Assembly (NCBI GenBank): GCA_903832395.1
Contig: CAILBF010000078.1
Coordinates: forward strand, 1 to 13,887
Reading direction: 5' to 3'
Origin: an uncultured Actinomycetes bacterium
GTDB lineage: Bacteria; Actinomycetota; Actinomycetes; Nanopelagicales; Nanopelagicaceae
Length of the DNA stretch: 13,887 bases
Under the pieces are notes generated by a model that was not told the DNA's origin, made no database searches, and was given only the letters and a program-made list of their open reading frames with translations. Shown in pieces: positions 6,891-13,642 of this stretch (positions within the stretch are counted from its first letter, which is position 1; each line of letters starts with the position of its first letter). Position numbers and translations under genes: made by a program.

Positions 6891-8045
6891 TTAGCCGATC
6901 TTTGCTACCTGTGATAGCGACTTAGCTAGAAGTGCACCATCGATTACTGAGAAACCGAGGGCTGCTCCCACATCCTTTGAGCACTTAGAGCTCAAGATGT
7001 AAGTGGCATAGGCCTTTACTGCAGCTGCAGTTGTCTTGCTTGGATAAGCAGTATCAGCCAGTAGGTAGGAAACGATGCCTAGTGTGTAGGCGCCCTTTTC
7101 CTTCGTTGCGTAGTCAAAAGTTAAGTAACCGTTAGCATCTTGTGTAGCCGATGCTAGGAAAGCGGCCACTCCAGTTGAATCTGGTGCAACTGATGATCCT
7201 GCTGGATTAATAACGTTAGCAATTTTGAGGTTATTTGCTGCTGCGTAGTTAACTTCAGCGTAAGTAATTGAGTAAGGAGTGTTACCAGCTAGTTGTGAAA
7301 CGCCAGTTGATGATGCTGCTCCAACGACGCGACCTAAGTTAGCAATGGCATTGATGTCTCCAGGGAAGCCATCTTTAAATACTTTACCGGCAGACTTTGT
7401 CCATACAGTGGGAGCGGACTTGTTCATAAAGTTTGTGAAGTTCTGTGATGTACCTGATGAGTCAGAGCGATAAATAACTTTGATCGCCTTGTTTGGCAAT
7501 GTGTAATGACCATTAAGAATCTGAGTACGAAGAACGATTGGGTTGCCCTTAGCATCCTTCTTTGGGTTTCCATTGGCATCTAACTTATAAACAACCTTTG
7601 TTGTTGAGCGATTATTATCGGCAACAATTGCTGGGTCACTCCAGTTAGTAATTGTTCCGCCGAAGATTCCGGCGATTGTTGAAGCTGAAAGCTGCAACGT
7701 TGTCTTTGAAGTTAAGTTATAGAGAATTCCGATTGGAGCGGCAACGAGTGGTACGTGGATAAGTGAAGCACGCTTAGTTGAAGCGGTGTATGCGCCATCT
7801 GACATCCAGAAATCACCGATTGACTTATCTGAGTTTGCTTGTCCTGTGCCCGATGATGATGAAGCGTAAACATAGCTGTTTGCACCGCTATTGCTAGCTG
7901 CAAATCCAGCCTTGCATGCTTCGATGAGAAGGGCTGGGAATGATGCGCCAGAACCCTGCAAATCAACTGCGTAAGCTGGAGATCCTGCGATTAAACCAAA
8001 CGCGAGTGCAAGAGTTGCAACCTTCGCGAACTTTGAAATTCTCAA
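6891..8045 (-). CDS. pstS: Phosphate-binding protein PstS (secreted)
   Basis: This is the substrate-binding component of the high-affinity phosphate ABC transporter, 384 aa. An N-terminal signal peptide (basic MRISKFAK, hydrophobic core, then SPAYA) predicts signal peptidase I cleavage after residue 26. The mature protein opens VDLQGSGASFP, the usual PstS start. SSSSGTG (62-68) and RSDSSGTS (193-200) match the phosphate-binding loops, and ITNWSDPAI is the conserved segment between them. There is no lipobox cysteine. The only cysteines noted are Cys44 and one near the C-terminus (SSKCSKD), perhaps a disulfide. Residues about 147-184 hold an insertion with DANGNP and DAKGNP repeats before the RSDSSGT loop. 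The start is TTG 8045 with a good SD (AGGGGA, 6-nt gap). It lies 117 bp after pstB with its own Pho boxes and ends at a strong terminator, so it can be expressed at a higher level than the permease. Confidence 0.95.
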   Translation of the reverse strand: MRISKFAKVATLALAFGLIAGSPAYAVDLQGSGASFPALLIEACKAGFAASNSGANSYVYASSSSGTGQANSDKSIGDFWMSDGAYTASTKRASLIHVPLVAAPIGILYNLTSKTTLQLSASTIAGIFGGTITNWSDPAIVADNNRSTTKVVYKLDANGNPKKDAKGNPIVLRTQILNGHYTLPNKAIKVIYRSDSSGTSQNFTNFMNKSAPTVWTKSAGKVFKDGFPGDINAIANLGRVVGAASSTGVSQLAGNTPYSITYAEVNYAAANNLKIANVINPAGSSVAPDSTGVAAFLASATQDANGYLTFDYATKEKGAYTLGIVSYLLADTAYPSKTTAAAVKAYATYILSSKCSKDVGAALGFSVIDGALLAKSLSQVAKIG

Positions 8046-8051
8046 TTTATT

Positions 8052-8057
8052 TCCCCT
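8052..8057 (-). promoter_or_regulatory. Shine-Dalgarno site of pstS, deciding the TTG start
   Basis: AGGGGA on the minus strand ends 6 nt before TTG 8045. It is the only strong SD at a transcription-leading gene here. No ATG lies at this position, and the predicted signal peptide begins right after the TTG, so the UUG start is well supported. Confidence 0.7.
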
Positions 8058-8085
8058 TTTAAGTTTGTTTGAACTACAGGAGAAA

Positions 8086-8100
8086 CTTAAGGTTCTTAAG
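8086..8100. repeat. CTTAAG palindrome pair overlapping the pstS Pho box
   Basis: CTTAAG occurs at 8086-8091 and 8095-8100, three bases apart. Because the unit is its own reverse complement, the pair is both a direct and an inverted repeat. The second copy is part of the Pho unit at 8095-8105. On the minus strand the sequence TAAGTT (8090-8085) could serve as the pstS -10, which would give a leader of about 30 nt containing the SD. Confidence 0.35.
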
Positions 8101-8149
8101 TGAACGAATTGCCTTGACTTACCAAACAGCGGCCAACACTTAGGTGAAC
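8095..8149 (-). promoter_or_regulatory. Pho box (RegX3/PhoP-type) units upstream of pstS
   Basis: The minus strand holds GTTCACCTAAG (8149-8139) and GTTCACTTAAG (8105-8095). These are identical at 10 of 11 bases and spaced exactly 44 bp, four 11-bp units apart. GTTCACC is the known core of actinobacterial phosphate-response sites, which are built of 11-bp direct repeats. The first unit is identical, base for base, to one between phoU and senX3. The three positions between them are degenerate; the middle one (GTTTGGTAAGT) keeps GTT and TAAG. Confidence 0.72.
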
Positions 8150-8162
8150 ATCGGGTAAATGA

Positions 8163-9041
8163 CTATCCGAAACGCCCTGTCACATAATTCTCCGTGCGCT
8201 GATCCAGAGGTCGAGAGAAAATCTCACTCGTTGGCGCAACTTCAATCATTTGGCCTGGGCCGCCATCGGATAAAAAGAAGGCGGTGTAATCAGAAACTCG
8301 GGCCGCTTGCTGCATATTGTGGGTAACAATAATGATTGTCATCGTGTCGGATAAATGTCGAATCGTCTCTTCAATTCGAAGCGTTGAGCCTGGGTCAAGG
8401 GCAGAACATGGTTCGTCCATAAGCAGAACTTGTGGACGTACGGCGAGAGCTCGGGCAATACATAGACGTTGCTGTTGCCCACCCGAGAGAGAACCACCAT
8501 GTGCACCCAGTCGGTCTTTAACTTCGCTCCATAAACCTGCACGTTCCAAACTCTCTTCGAGTAAATCATCCTTGTTGTCGACTTTGATTTGAGCCAACTT
8601 GAGACCAGAAAGGACATTCTCGCCAATTGTCATAGATGGAAATGGATTTGGCTTTTGAAAGACCATGCCGATTTGCAAGCGAATCTTTGTAACATCTGTA
8701 CCGGGCGCGTAGACATCTTTACCATCTAATAAAACTTCCCCAGCCATCGCAGCCCCTGGAATAAACTCATGCATACGGTTGATTGTTCGGATAAAAGTTG
8801 ATTTTCCGCAGCCAGAGGGTCCGATTAGAGCAGTGACTGTTCCGGCGGCAAAATCTAACGATATATTTGAAAGCACGTGATGCTTTCCAAACCAAGCATG
8901 AACTCCGCGGGTCTCAAGACCTGTTCCCATGGCCCGTGTACCAGGCAGCTTTGCGGGCTTTTCCTGCGCAACACTTGCTAACGAACTTGGTTTGACCGTT
9001 GTATCCATATTGTCCTTCTCGCTCTCAGGTGATGTTGTCAT
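8163..9041 (-). CDS. pstB: Phosphate ABC transporter ATPase PstB
   Basis: This is the cytoplasmic ATPase that powers phosphate import through PstCA and takes part in phosphate signalling with PhoU. All ABC motifs are intact: Walker A GPSGCGKST (74-82), Q-loop VFQKPNPFP (127-135), signature LSGGQQQR (185-192), Walker B VLLMDEP with the D-loop SALD (205-216), and the switch His in VTHN (239-242). The protein is 292 aa, longer than the usual roughly 250-260, because of a polar, disordered-looking N-terminus of about 40 residues (MTTSPESEKDN...). A second in-frame Met at residue 12 would shorten it. The ATG overlaps the pstA stop by 4 nt, so translation is probably coupled. It is the last gene of phoU-pstCAB. 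Confidence 0.97.
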   Translation of the reverse strand: MTTSPESEKDNMDTTVKPSSLASVAQEKPAKLPGTRAMGTGLETRGVHAWFGKHHVLSNISLDFAAGTVTALIGPSGCGKSTFIRTINRMHEFIPGAAMAGEVLLDGKDVYAPGTDVTKIRLQIGMVFQKPNPFPSMTIGENVLSGLKLAQIKVDNKDDLLEESLERAGLWSEVKDRLGAHGGSLSGGQQQRLCIARALAVRPQVLLMDEPCSALDPGSTLRIEETIRHLSDTMTIIIVTHNMQQAARVSDYTAFFLSDGGPGQMIEVAPTSEIFSRPLDQRTENYVTGRFG

Positions 9042-10087
9042 TTGCCGGTCTTTCTAGATCCTAGAAAACGCGCCAAAGTAAAGAGAATTAATACCAAGCC
9101 CACCAACACTAAAAGGCCAGCCCATGCTCGAGTTATTGCTTCAGGGGATCCTGCGTTAAATGATTTCCAAATGTAATACGGCAGCGAACCCATTGGGCCA
9201 TTAAATGCATTTGGATTAACCTTGTCGCCACCACCGGTAAGTAGAAGAATTGGCGCGGTTTCTCCAGCGATGCGGGCAACACCTAAAATTATCGCTGTAA
9301 CCAAACCGCTCTTGGCTGCAGGTAGAACGATCATTGCAACGGAGCGCCACTGCGTTCCGCCCAATGCGGTTCCGGCCTCGCGCAAATCATTTGGAATTAG
9401 TTTTAAAACTTCCTCTGAAGTTCTTGCGATGGTGGGGATCATCAATATCGATAGCGCAAGGGATCCCATTAAACCTGAGTATGCCTTTGTGATTGGATAC
9501 AAGATACTTGAGAGAATGAATAGACCAGCAACAATTGAAGGCACTCCGCTCATCGCCTGAACTAAAAATCGAATTGGCCCAGAAAATCGACCTCTAATTT
9601 CAGTCAAATATAAAGCGGTTAAGATGCCAATAGGCACGCTGAGAACTAGCGCGACCGTCACTAAAATGAGTGTTCCAGTGATGGCATGCAGCAAGCCGCC
9701 ATTACTCAGTGGATCAGTTGGTGTTGCTAGGGACATATCGTGAGTAAAGAGCCCAAAACTGATGCCTGGCAGGCCTTTTCTAATAACCGTTGCCAAAATA
9801 CTAATCACTGGAATCACCGTAACAATTGCACCAATCGCAACAAGTGAATTCACTAAGGCATCTTTTGCGGCTGCACTTCCACGTTGATTTGCTTTAAAGA
9901 TAGTTGTAAGAAGTGCATAAGTGACAAAGAAAACAGCGAAGTAAGCGAGCTTTCCTTTCATGGGAGTTACTGCAACGACACTATATGAAGAAATGATCGC
10001 GGTAAGGAAGATAATTACGTCGGTTAAACGCTCACGGTTTGAAGCCTTCCAAGGCTTAGTGGGAGTAGCTGTAACTGTGACGCTCAT
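9038..10087 (-). CDS. pstA: Phosphate ABC transporter permease PstA
   Basis: This inner-membrane permease subunit pairs with PstC to form the phosphate channel. The binding-protein-dependent transport domain covers about residues 130-340. Its cytoplasmic EAA loop (EAGTALGGTQWRSV..., about 237-264) docks onto PstB, and ARIAGETAPILLL follows. At 349 aa it exceeds the usual 280-300. The extra length is an N-terminal stretch with two added hydrophobic segments (about 22-41 and 47-64) ahead of the standard first helix at about 78-100. The ATG overlaps the pstC stop by 4 nt, and its own stop overlaps the pstB start. An AGGA lies close before the ATG. Confidence 0.95.
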   Translation of the reverse strand: MSVTVTATPTKPWKASNRERLTDVIIFLTAIISSYSVVAVTPMKGKLAYFAVFFVTYALLTTIFKANQRGSAAAKDALVNSLVAIGAIVTVIPVISILATVIRKGLPGISFGLFTHDMSLATPTDPLSNGGLLHAITGTLILVTVALVLSVPIGILTALYLTEIRGRFSGPIRFLVQAMSGVPSIVAGLFILSSILYPITKAYSGLMGSLALSILMIPTIARTSEEVLKLIPNDLREAGTALGGTQWRSVAMIVLPAAKSGLVTAIILGVARIAGETAPILLLTGGGDKVNPNAFNGPMGSLPYYIWKSFNAGSPEAITRAWAGLLVLVGLVLILFTLARFLGSRKTGK

Positions 10088-11067
10088 CGTCCTGACTTTC
10101 CAGTTGTTTTAACAATTAGGTTAGCAAGTCCATTCACAACTAAGGTCAACAAAAACAAGACCAAGCCGGCGGCCATAAGCGCTTTGATTTCATACGGGCT
10201 AGCATCGCCAAATTTCAAAATAATGAGTGATGCAACATTTCCACCTGCACCTAGCAGCATCTGCCAGTTAATTTGAAAAACAATATTGAGAACTGTAAAT
10301 ACGGCAACGGTTTCACCCATCGCACGGCCAAGGCCAAGCATCGCGCCGCCAATAACACCACTTCGCCCATGCGGAATTACAACGGCTTTAATCATTGCCC
10401 AACGCGTTGCACCAAGTGCGTAAGCGGCTTGCATTCGGTCAAGCGGGGCTTGTGAAAATATTTCACGAGAGACGGATGTAATGATTGGAATTATCATTAT
10501 GGCCAAAACGACGCCCGCTACTAATGGTGAACGCGTAAAAACTGGAACTTTCATGCCAAAAATTGGAATGAATCCAAGGTATTTGTACAGCAGTTTGGCC
10601 CAGTACTCAACGCTTGGCATGAGGACTAAGAAACCCCAGATTCCAAAGAGGATTGAGGGAAAGGCGGCCATCATGTCTATGGTTGTTACCAAGATTTTCT
10701 TTAGCCAGCCGGGAGCGTAAAAGTTAAGGAAAAGCGCGGTCAAGACCGATATTGGCAAAGCTATGACAACGGCGATGATTGAGCAAAGAATTGTTCCAAC
10801 AAGCATGGCCGCTAACCCGAAGTGACTACTAGTTACATTGCCCGCATCATCAGTCGAGATTGACCAATCAGAGTGTGTAATAAAACCGATACCCTCTTGG
10901 CGAAAAATTTCAAAACCACGATAACCAAGAAATAGAGTGATCAATCCAAGAATTACAAGCGAGGACATCCCACCGGTGGTTACTACTGTACGAAAAATTT
11001 TGTCAGAGCGGCGAGGCACTGTTGTGATTTCCCGCGGAGTTGGAACTACAAGTTCTAGAGTTGTCAC
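10084..11067 (-). CDS. pstC: Phosphate ABC transporter permease PstC
   Basis: This is the second permease subunit, 327 aa, close to the family norm. The N-terminal cytoplasmic segment is followed by a helix at about 33-50, an external loop (FITHSDWSISTDDAG), and the permease core with MMAAFPSILFGIWGF. The EAA loop is at about 214-241 (YALGATRWAMIKAVVIPHGRSG) and is followed by LGRAMGETVAV, the conserved PstC end of that motif. The start is a GTG at 11067, 6 nt after the phoU stop, with no SD. It is probably reached by ribosomes finishing phoU. Confidence 0.95.
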   Translation of the reverse strand: MTTLELVVPTPREITTVPRRSDKIFRTVVTTGGMSSLVILGLITLFLGYRGFEIFRQEGIGFITHSDWSISTDDAGNVTSSHFGLAAMLVGTILCSIIAVVIALPISVLTALFLNFYAPGWLKKILVTTIDMMAAFPSILFGIWGFLVLMPSVEYWAKLLYKYLGFIPIFGMKVPVFTRSPLVAGVVLAIMIIPIITSVSREIFSQAPLDRMQAAYALGATRWAMIKAVVIPHGRSGVIGGAMLGLGRAMGETVAVFTVLNIVFQINWQMLLGAGGNVASLIILKFGDASPYEIKALMAAGLVLFLLTLVVNGLANLIVKTTGKSGR

Positions 11068-11073
11068 AACTAT

Positions 11074-11724
11074 TTACGCGTACTTTCCCGTTACTAGGAA
11101 GTAGACTCTTCGTGAGATTGAAACCGCGTGGTCGGCATATCGCTCGTAATAACGACCTAAAAGCGTTAAGTCGATTGCCGTTTCAATACCATATTTCCAC
11201 GTCGGCTCAATGAGAATTCCAATTAATTGTCGGTGAAGATTATCCATCTCATCATCATCACGTTCGACTTCAAGGGCCATTTCTGTATCGCGCGTAGCAA
11301 TAACAACGCCGGTCTTGTCTGTAATTCTAACTGCTGCTGATCCCATATCAGTGATCGTCTGCACTAACTCAAGTGGGACTGCTGAATCTGGATGGCGCAG
11401 TCTTGCAATTTTTGCAACGTGGTGGGCTAAATCCCCCATGCGCTCTAAATCTGAACCCATACGAAGAGCGGTAACTAAAGCACGTAAATCAGAGGCAACA
11501 GGTTGTTGGCGCGCAATAATGTCAATGATTCGCGCATCACAATCATGTTGGCATTCATCTATTCTCTCATCAGTTGCAATTACCTCTTCAGCAAGTTTTA
11601 CATCGCAAGAGAGAATTGCGGATGTGGCATCTGACATCGACTTTGAAACCATTGAAGTCAAATCTACTAACGACTGTGAAATACTATCGAGCTCGTCTTG
11701 GAAGACAGATCTAATGAGGGCCAT
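11074..11724 (-). CDS. phoU: Phosphate signalling protein PhoU
   Basis: This 216-aa cytoplasmic helical protein represses the phosphate response when phosphate is ample, by bridging the Pst transporter and the sensor kinase. Two repeated three-helix units are visible, each with the acidic metal-cluster motif: DLERMGDLAHH (92-102) and YYERYADHAVSI (192-203). The N-terminus (IRSVFQDELDSISQSL) matches the family pattern. ATG 11724 has TAGGTT 6 nt upstream and no SD. It is the first gene of phoU-pstCAB and is divergent from senX3 with 89 bp between starts. In many bacteria phoU ends the operon, so leading it is less common. Confidence 0.95.
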   Translation of the reverse strand: MALIRSVFQDELDSISQSLVDLTSMVSKSMSDATSAILSCDVKLAEEVIATDERIDECQHDCDARIIDIIARQQPVASDLRALVTALRMGSDLERMGDLAHHVAKIARLRHPDSAVPLELVQTITDMGSAAVRITDKTGVVIATRDTEMALEVERDDDEMDNLHRQLIGILIEPTWKYGIETAIDLTLLGRYYERYADHAVSISRRVYFLVTGKYA

Positions 11725-11730
11725 GGGCAG

Positions 11731-11736
11731 AACCTA
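11731..11736 (-). promoter_or_regulatory. -10 hexamer of phoU-pstCAB, predicted leaderless
   Basis: The minus strand reads TAGGTT, CTGCCC, then ATG at 11724. The nearest Pho unit, GTTCACCTAAG (11774-11764), ends 27 bp upstream of this hexamer, in reach of an activator. Confidence 0.48.
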
Positions 11737-11763
11737 TGCGGGGGTGATGAATAGAGAGTCATA

Positions 11764-11785
11764 CTTAGGTGAACGGAAGGTTAAC
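11764..11785. promoter_or_regulatory. Tandem Pho box between phoU and senX3
   Basis: CTTAGGTGAAC (11764-11774) and GGAAGGTTAAC (11775-11785) are adjacent 11-bp direct repeats with GGTGAAC/GGTTAAC cores, the classic actinobacterial Pho box form. The first is the reverse complement of GTTCACCTAAG upstream of pstS. The box ends 16 bp before the senX3 -10, covering its -35 region, and may serve both divergent promoters. Confidence 0.78.
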
Positions 11786-11801
11786 TGCCCATTTGTGCCT
11801 A

Positions 11802-11807
11802 TAGAGT
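11802..11807 (+). promoter_or_regulatory. -10 hexamer of senX3-regX3, predicted leaderless
   Basis: TAGAGT, GCACAC, then ATG at 11814. The second Pho unit lies where the -35 would be, which suits direct activation by RegX3. Confidence 0.52.
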
Positions 11808-11813
11808 GCACAC

Positions 11814-12878
11814 ATGAAGTTCTTACGCAAGGACTTAGACGAATCAGATCCTAGGGCCTTGCCCGAGATGCTCATAGAGACGCTAAGCCAGCTCGATGGT
11901 GACTCGATCGTATTGGCTCCTGGCGAGATCCCCATATTTTCCACCCCTGGCATTGAAATTCTCGGAATCTTAAGAGATGAGCGAATCCAAAGTCCTGAAC
12001 TTCTAGCAACTATTCGAGTGGTGCGTCGAACGCATAATCAGCAAGTAGGCAAGATTGAAATCCCTCGCGGTCCTATTGGTGTGGGAAAACACGAACTCAC
12101 TGTAAAAGTTCTGCCCCTTACAAAAGATGATTTGGTTTTAGTTTTAGTCAGCGATGAAAGTGAAGCCCAACGAGTACATGACGTTCGCCGAGACTTCGTG
12201 GCCAACATTTCTCATGAGTTAAAAACTCCGATTGGTGCACTTTCACTACTGAGTGAGGCTGTGCTTGGCGCCAAAGATGATCCCGAATCAGTCGTTAAAT
12301 TTGCCACACGAATGCAATCCGAAGCCAAGCGCCTAACTGATTTAGTGCAAGAGATCATTAATTTATCTCGAGTCCAGGATTCCGATCCGCTTCAACTTGC
12401 TCAAGCGGTTGGGGTCGAATATGTGATTCGAGAGGCTATTGATCAGTGCCAGATTCTGGCAGATAACAGAAATATTACAGTTACGTATTCAGAATCAAGT
12501 CCGGCAACAGTCCTTGGCGATCGCGACCAATTAATTATGGCAATTCATAATCTCATTGAAAATGCAATTAACTATTCACCAGAGAGCACAAAAGTTTCAA
12601 TAACCACACAACTTGAAAATGGAGTCATTGATATTTCAATTACAGATCAAGGCATAGGCATTCCTGAAGTTGAAAAAGAACGAATCTTTGAACGTTTCTA
12701 TCGTGTTGATCCGGCGCGATCACGTCAAACGGGTGGAACAGGACTGGGACTTTCAATCGTAAAACATGTTGCCTCTAAACATGGTGGTGAAGTAAAAATA
12801 TGGAGTGTTGAAAATGTAGGGAGCACCTTTTCCCTCCGGTTGCCCGTCTATAACAAGCCAATGGAAGGTACAGAATGA
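11814..12878 (+). CDS. senX3: SenX3-like sensor histidine kinase, apparently soluble
   Basis: This is the sensor kinase of the phosphate two-component system, 354 aa. The N-terminal 115 residues look like a PAS-type fold (GDSIVLAPGEIPIFSTPGIEIL..., then short beta strands up to DDLVLVLVSDE) with no hydrophobic run long enough to cross a membrane. The HisKA box is FVANISHELKTPIG with His134. The ATPase domain has HNLIENAINYS (N box), DQGIGIPE (G1), FERFYRVDP (F) and GGTGLGLSIVKH (G2). Mycobacterial SenX3 has two N-terminal membrane helices. These are missing here and cannot lie upstream, since that DNA holds the promoter and Pho box. Phosphate is therefore probably sensed through PhoU/Pst in the cytoplasm. 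The stop overlaps the regX3 start by 4 nt. Confidence 0.92.
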   Translation: MKFLRKDLDESDPRALPEMLIETLSQLDGDSIVLAPGEIPIFSTPGIEILGILRDERIQSPELLATIRVVRRTHNQQVGKIEIPRGPIGVGKHELTVKVLPLTKDDLVLVLVSDESEAQRVHDVRRDFVANISHELKTPIGALSLLSEAVLGAKDDPESVVKFATRMQSEAKRLTDLVQEIINLSRVQDSDPLQLAQAVGVEYVIREAIDQCQILADNRNITVTYSESSPATVLGDRDQLIMAIHNLIENAINYSPESTKVSITTQLENGVIDISITDQGIGIPEVEKERIFERFYRVDPARSRQTGGTGLGLSIVKHVASKHGGEVKIWSVENVGSTFSLRLPVYNKPMEGTE

Positions 12879-13561
12879 CCAAAATCCTAATCGTCGAAGA
12901 TGAAAGTTCATTTTCGGAAGCACTAGCTTTTCTTTTAGGAAAAGAGGGGTTCGAAGTTAGCGTGGCCGAAGATGGGCGCGCTGCGCTCAATATCTTTGCC
13001 AAAGAGGGTGCTGATTTAATTTTGCTCGACCTTATGATTCCGGAAATCTCCGGAGTGGACGTATGTCGCACGATTCGCACGACTTCGCGAGTGCCGATTA
13101 TTATGTTAACTGCCAAAGATGCCGAGATCGACAAGGTTGTAGGTTTAGAGCTAGGTGCTGACGATTATGTAACTAAGCCTTATTCATCACGTGAACTAAT
13201 TGCGCGAATCAAGGCTGTTCTGCGTCGGGGAATTTCTGATGCTGAGTTAAATGGAGATCTTGAAATTATTTCAGTGGGGGCAATTAGGTTAGATACCGCG
13301 CGGCATCAGGCTTCGGTTAATGGGAATCCGATTGCACTTCCATTAAAGGAGTTTGAACTACTTGAGTTCTTGATGCGTAACTCTGGAAGAGTTCTAACGC
13401 GATCTCAATTAATTGATCGCGTATGGGGTGGAGATTATTTTGGAGATACAAAAACTCTTGACGTGCATATAAAGCGGTTGCGATCGAAAATTGAGAGCGA
13501 CCCGGGTAATCCCACCCTAATTCAAACAATTCGCGGATTGGGTTATAAGTTAGAGAGTTAA
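12875..13561 (+). CDS. regX3: RegX3-like OmpR-family response regulator
   Basis: This 228-aa DNA-binding response regulator activates phosphate-starvation genes. The receiver domain has the acidic pair Glu8/Asp9, the phosphorylation site Asp52 (LILLDLM), Thr79, Tyr98 and Lys101 (KPYS). The C-terminal winged helix (about 130-228) has the PLKEFELLEFLMRNSGRVLTR pattern, RVWG, and TLDVHIKRLRSKIE with IQTIRGLGYKLE at the end, as in OmpR/PhoB. It starts at an ATG overlapping the senX3 stop, with GGAAGG 6 nt before it, a real SD. Likely targets are its own operon, phoU-pstCAB and pstS, from the shared 11-bp Pho units. Confidence 0.95.
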   Translation: MTKILIVEDESSFSEALAFLLGKEGFEVSVAEDGRAALNIFAKEGADLILLDLMIPEISGVDVCRTIRTTSRVPIIMLTAKDAEIDKVVGLELGADDYVTKPYSSRELIARIKAVLRRGISDAELNGDLEIISVGAIRLDTARHQASVNGNPIALPLKEFELLEFLMRNSGRVLTRSQLIDRVWGGDYFGDTKTLDVHIKRLRSKIESDPGNPTLIQTIRGLGYKLES

Positions 13562-13570
13562 TCCTGAGCG

Positions 13571-13613
13571 CTAGCACTCTCCAACTATGTATGGCCTCCT
13601 TTTCGAGTGCCGA
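13571..13613. repeat. Inverted repeat in the regX3 - glycyl radical enzyme gap
   Basis: GCACTC (13574-13579) and GAGTGC (13605-13610) are 6-bp inverted arms 25 nt apart. The region after the right arm is AT-rich (ATTATTTATTTT), so a weak regX3 terminator is possible. The arms resemble CIRCE half-sites (TTAGCACTC/GAGTGCTAA), but the spacing is wrong. Confidence 0.25.
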
Positions 13614-13630
13614 ATTATTTATTTTGAATT

Positions 13631-13636
13631 TAAGAT
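13631..13636 (+). promoter_or_regulatory. -10 hexamer of the glycyl radical enzyme gene, predicted leaderless
   Basis: TAAGAT, TAATGC, then ATG at 13643, the same 6-nt gap as other starts. No SD is visible. Confidence 0.48.
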
Positions 13637-13642
13637 TAATGC

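Noticed and set aside
8317..8626. Open frames on both strands inside pstB
   Set aside because: All pstB motifs are in one continuous frame; the others are shadows with no start signals.
10526..10532. GGTGAAC, a Pho-box core, inside pstC
   Set aside because: It is within coding sequence, has no second unit at 11-bp spacing and no promoter beside it; a 7-mer is expected by chance.
11315..11854. 179-codon plus-strand frame crossing phoU and the senX3 promoter
   Set aside because: It is antisense to phoU, runs through the Pho box and into senX3 in another frame, and its sequence resembles no protein.
13571..13613. CIRCE-like half-sites (CTAGCACTC and GAGTGCCGA) that could be an HrcA operator
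   Set aside because: The spacer is 25 nt instead of the 9 nt needed for CIRCE, the right half matches only in part, and the downstream gene is not a chaperone.
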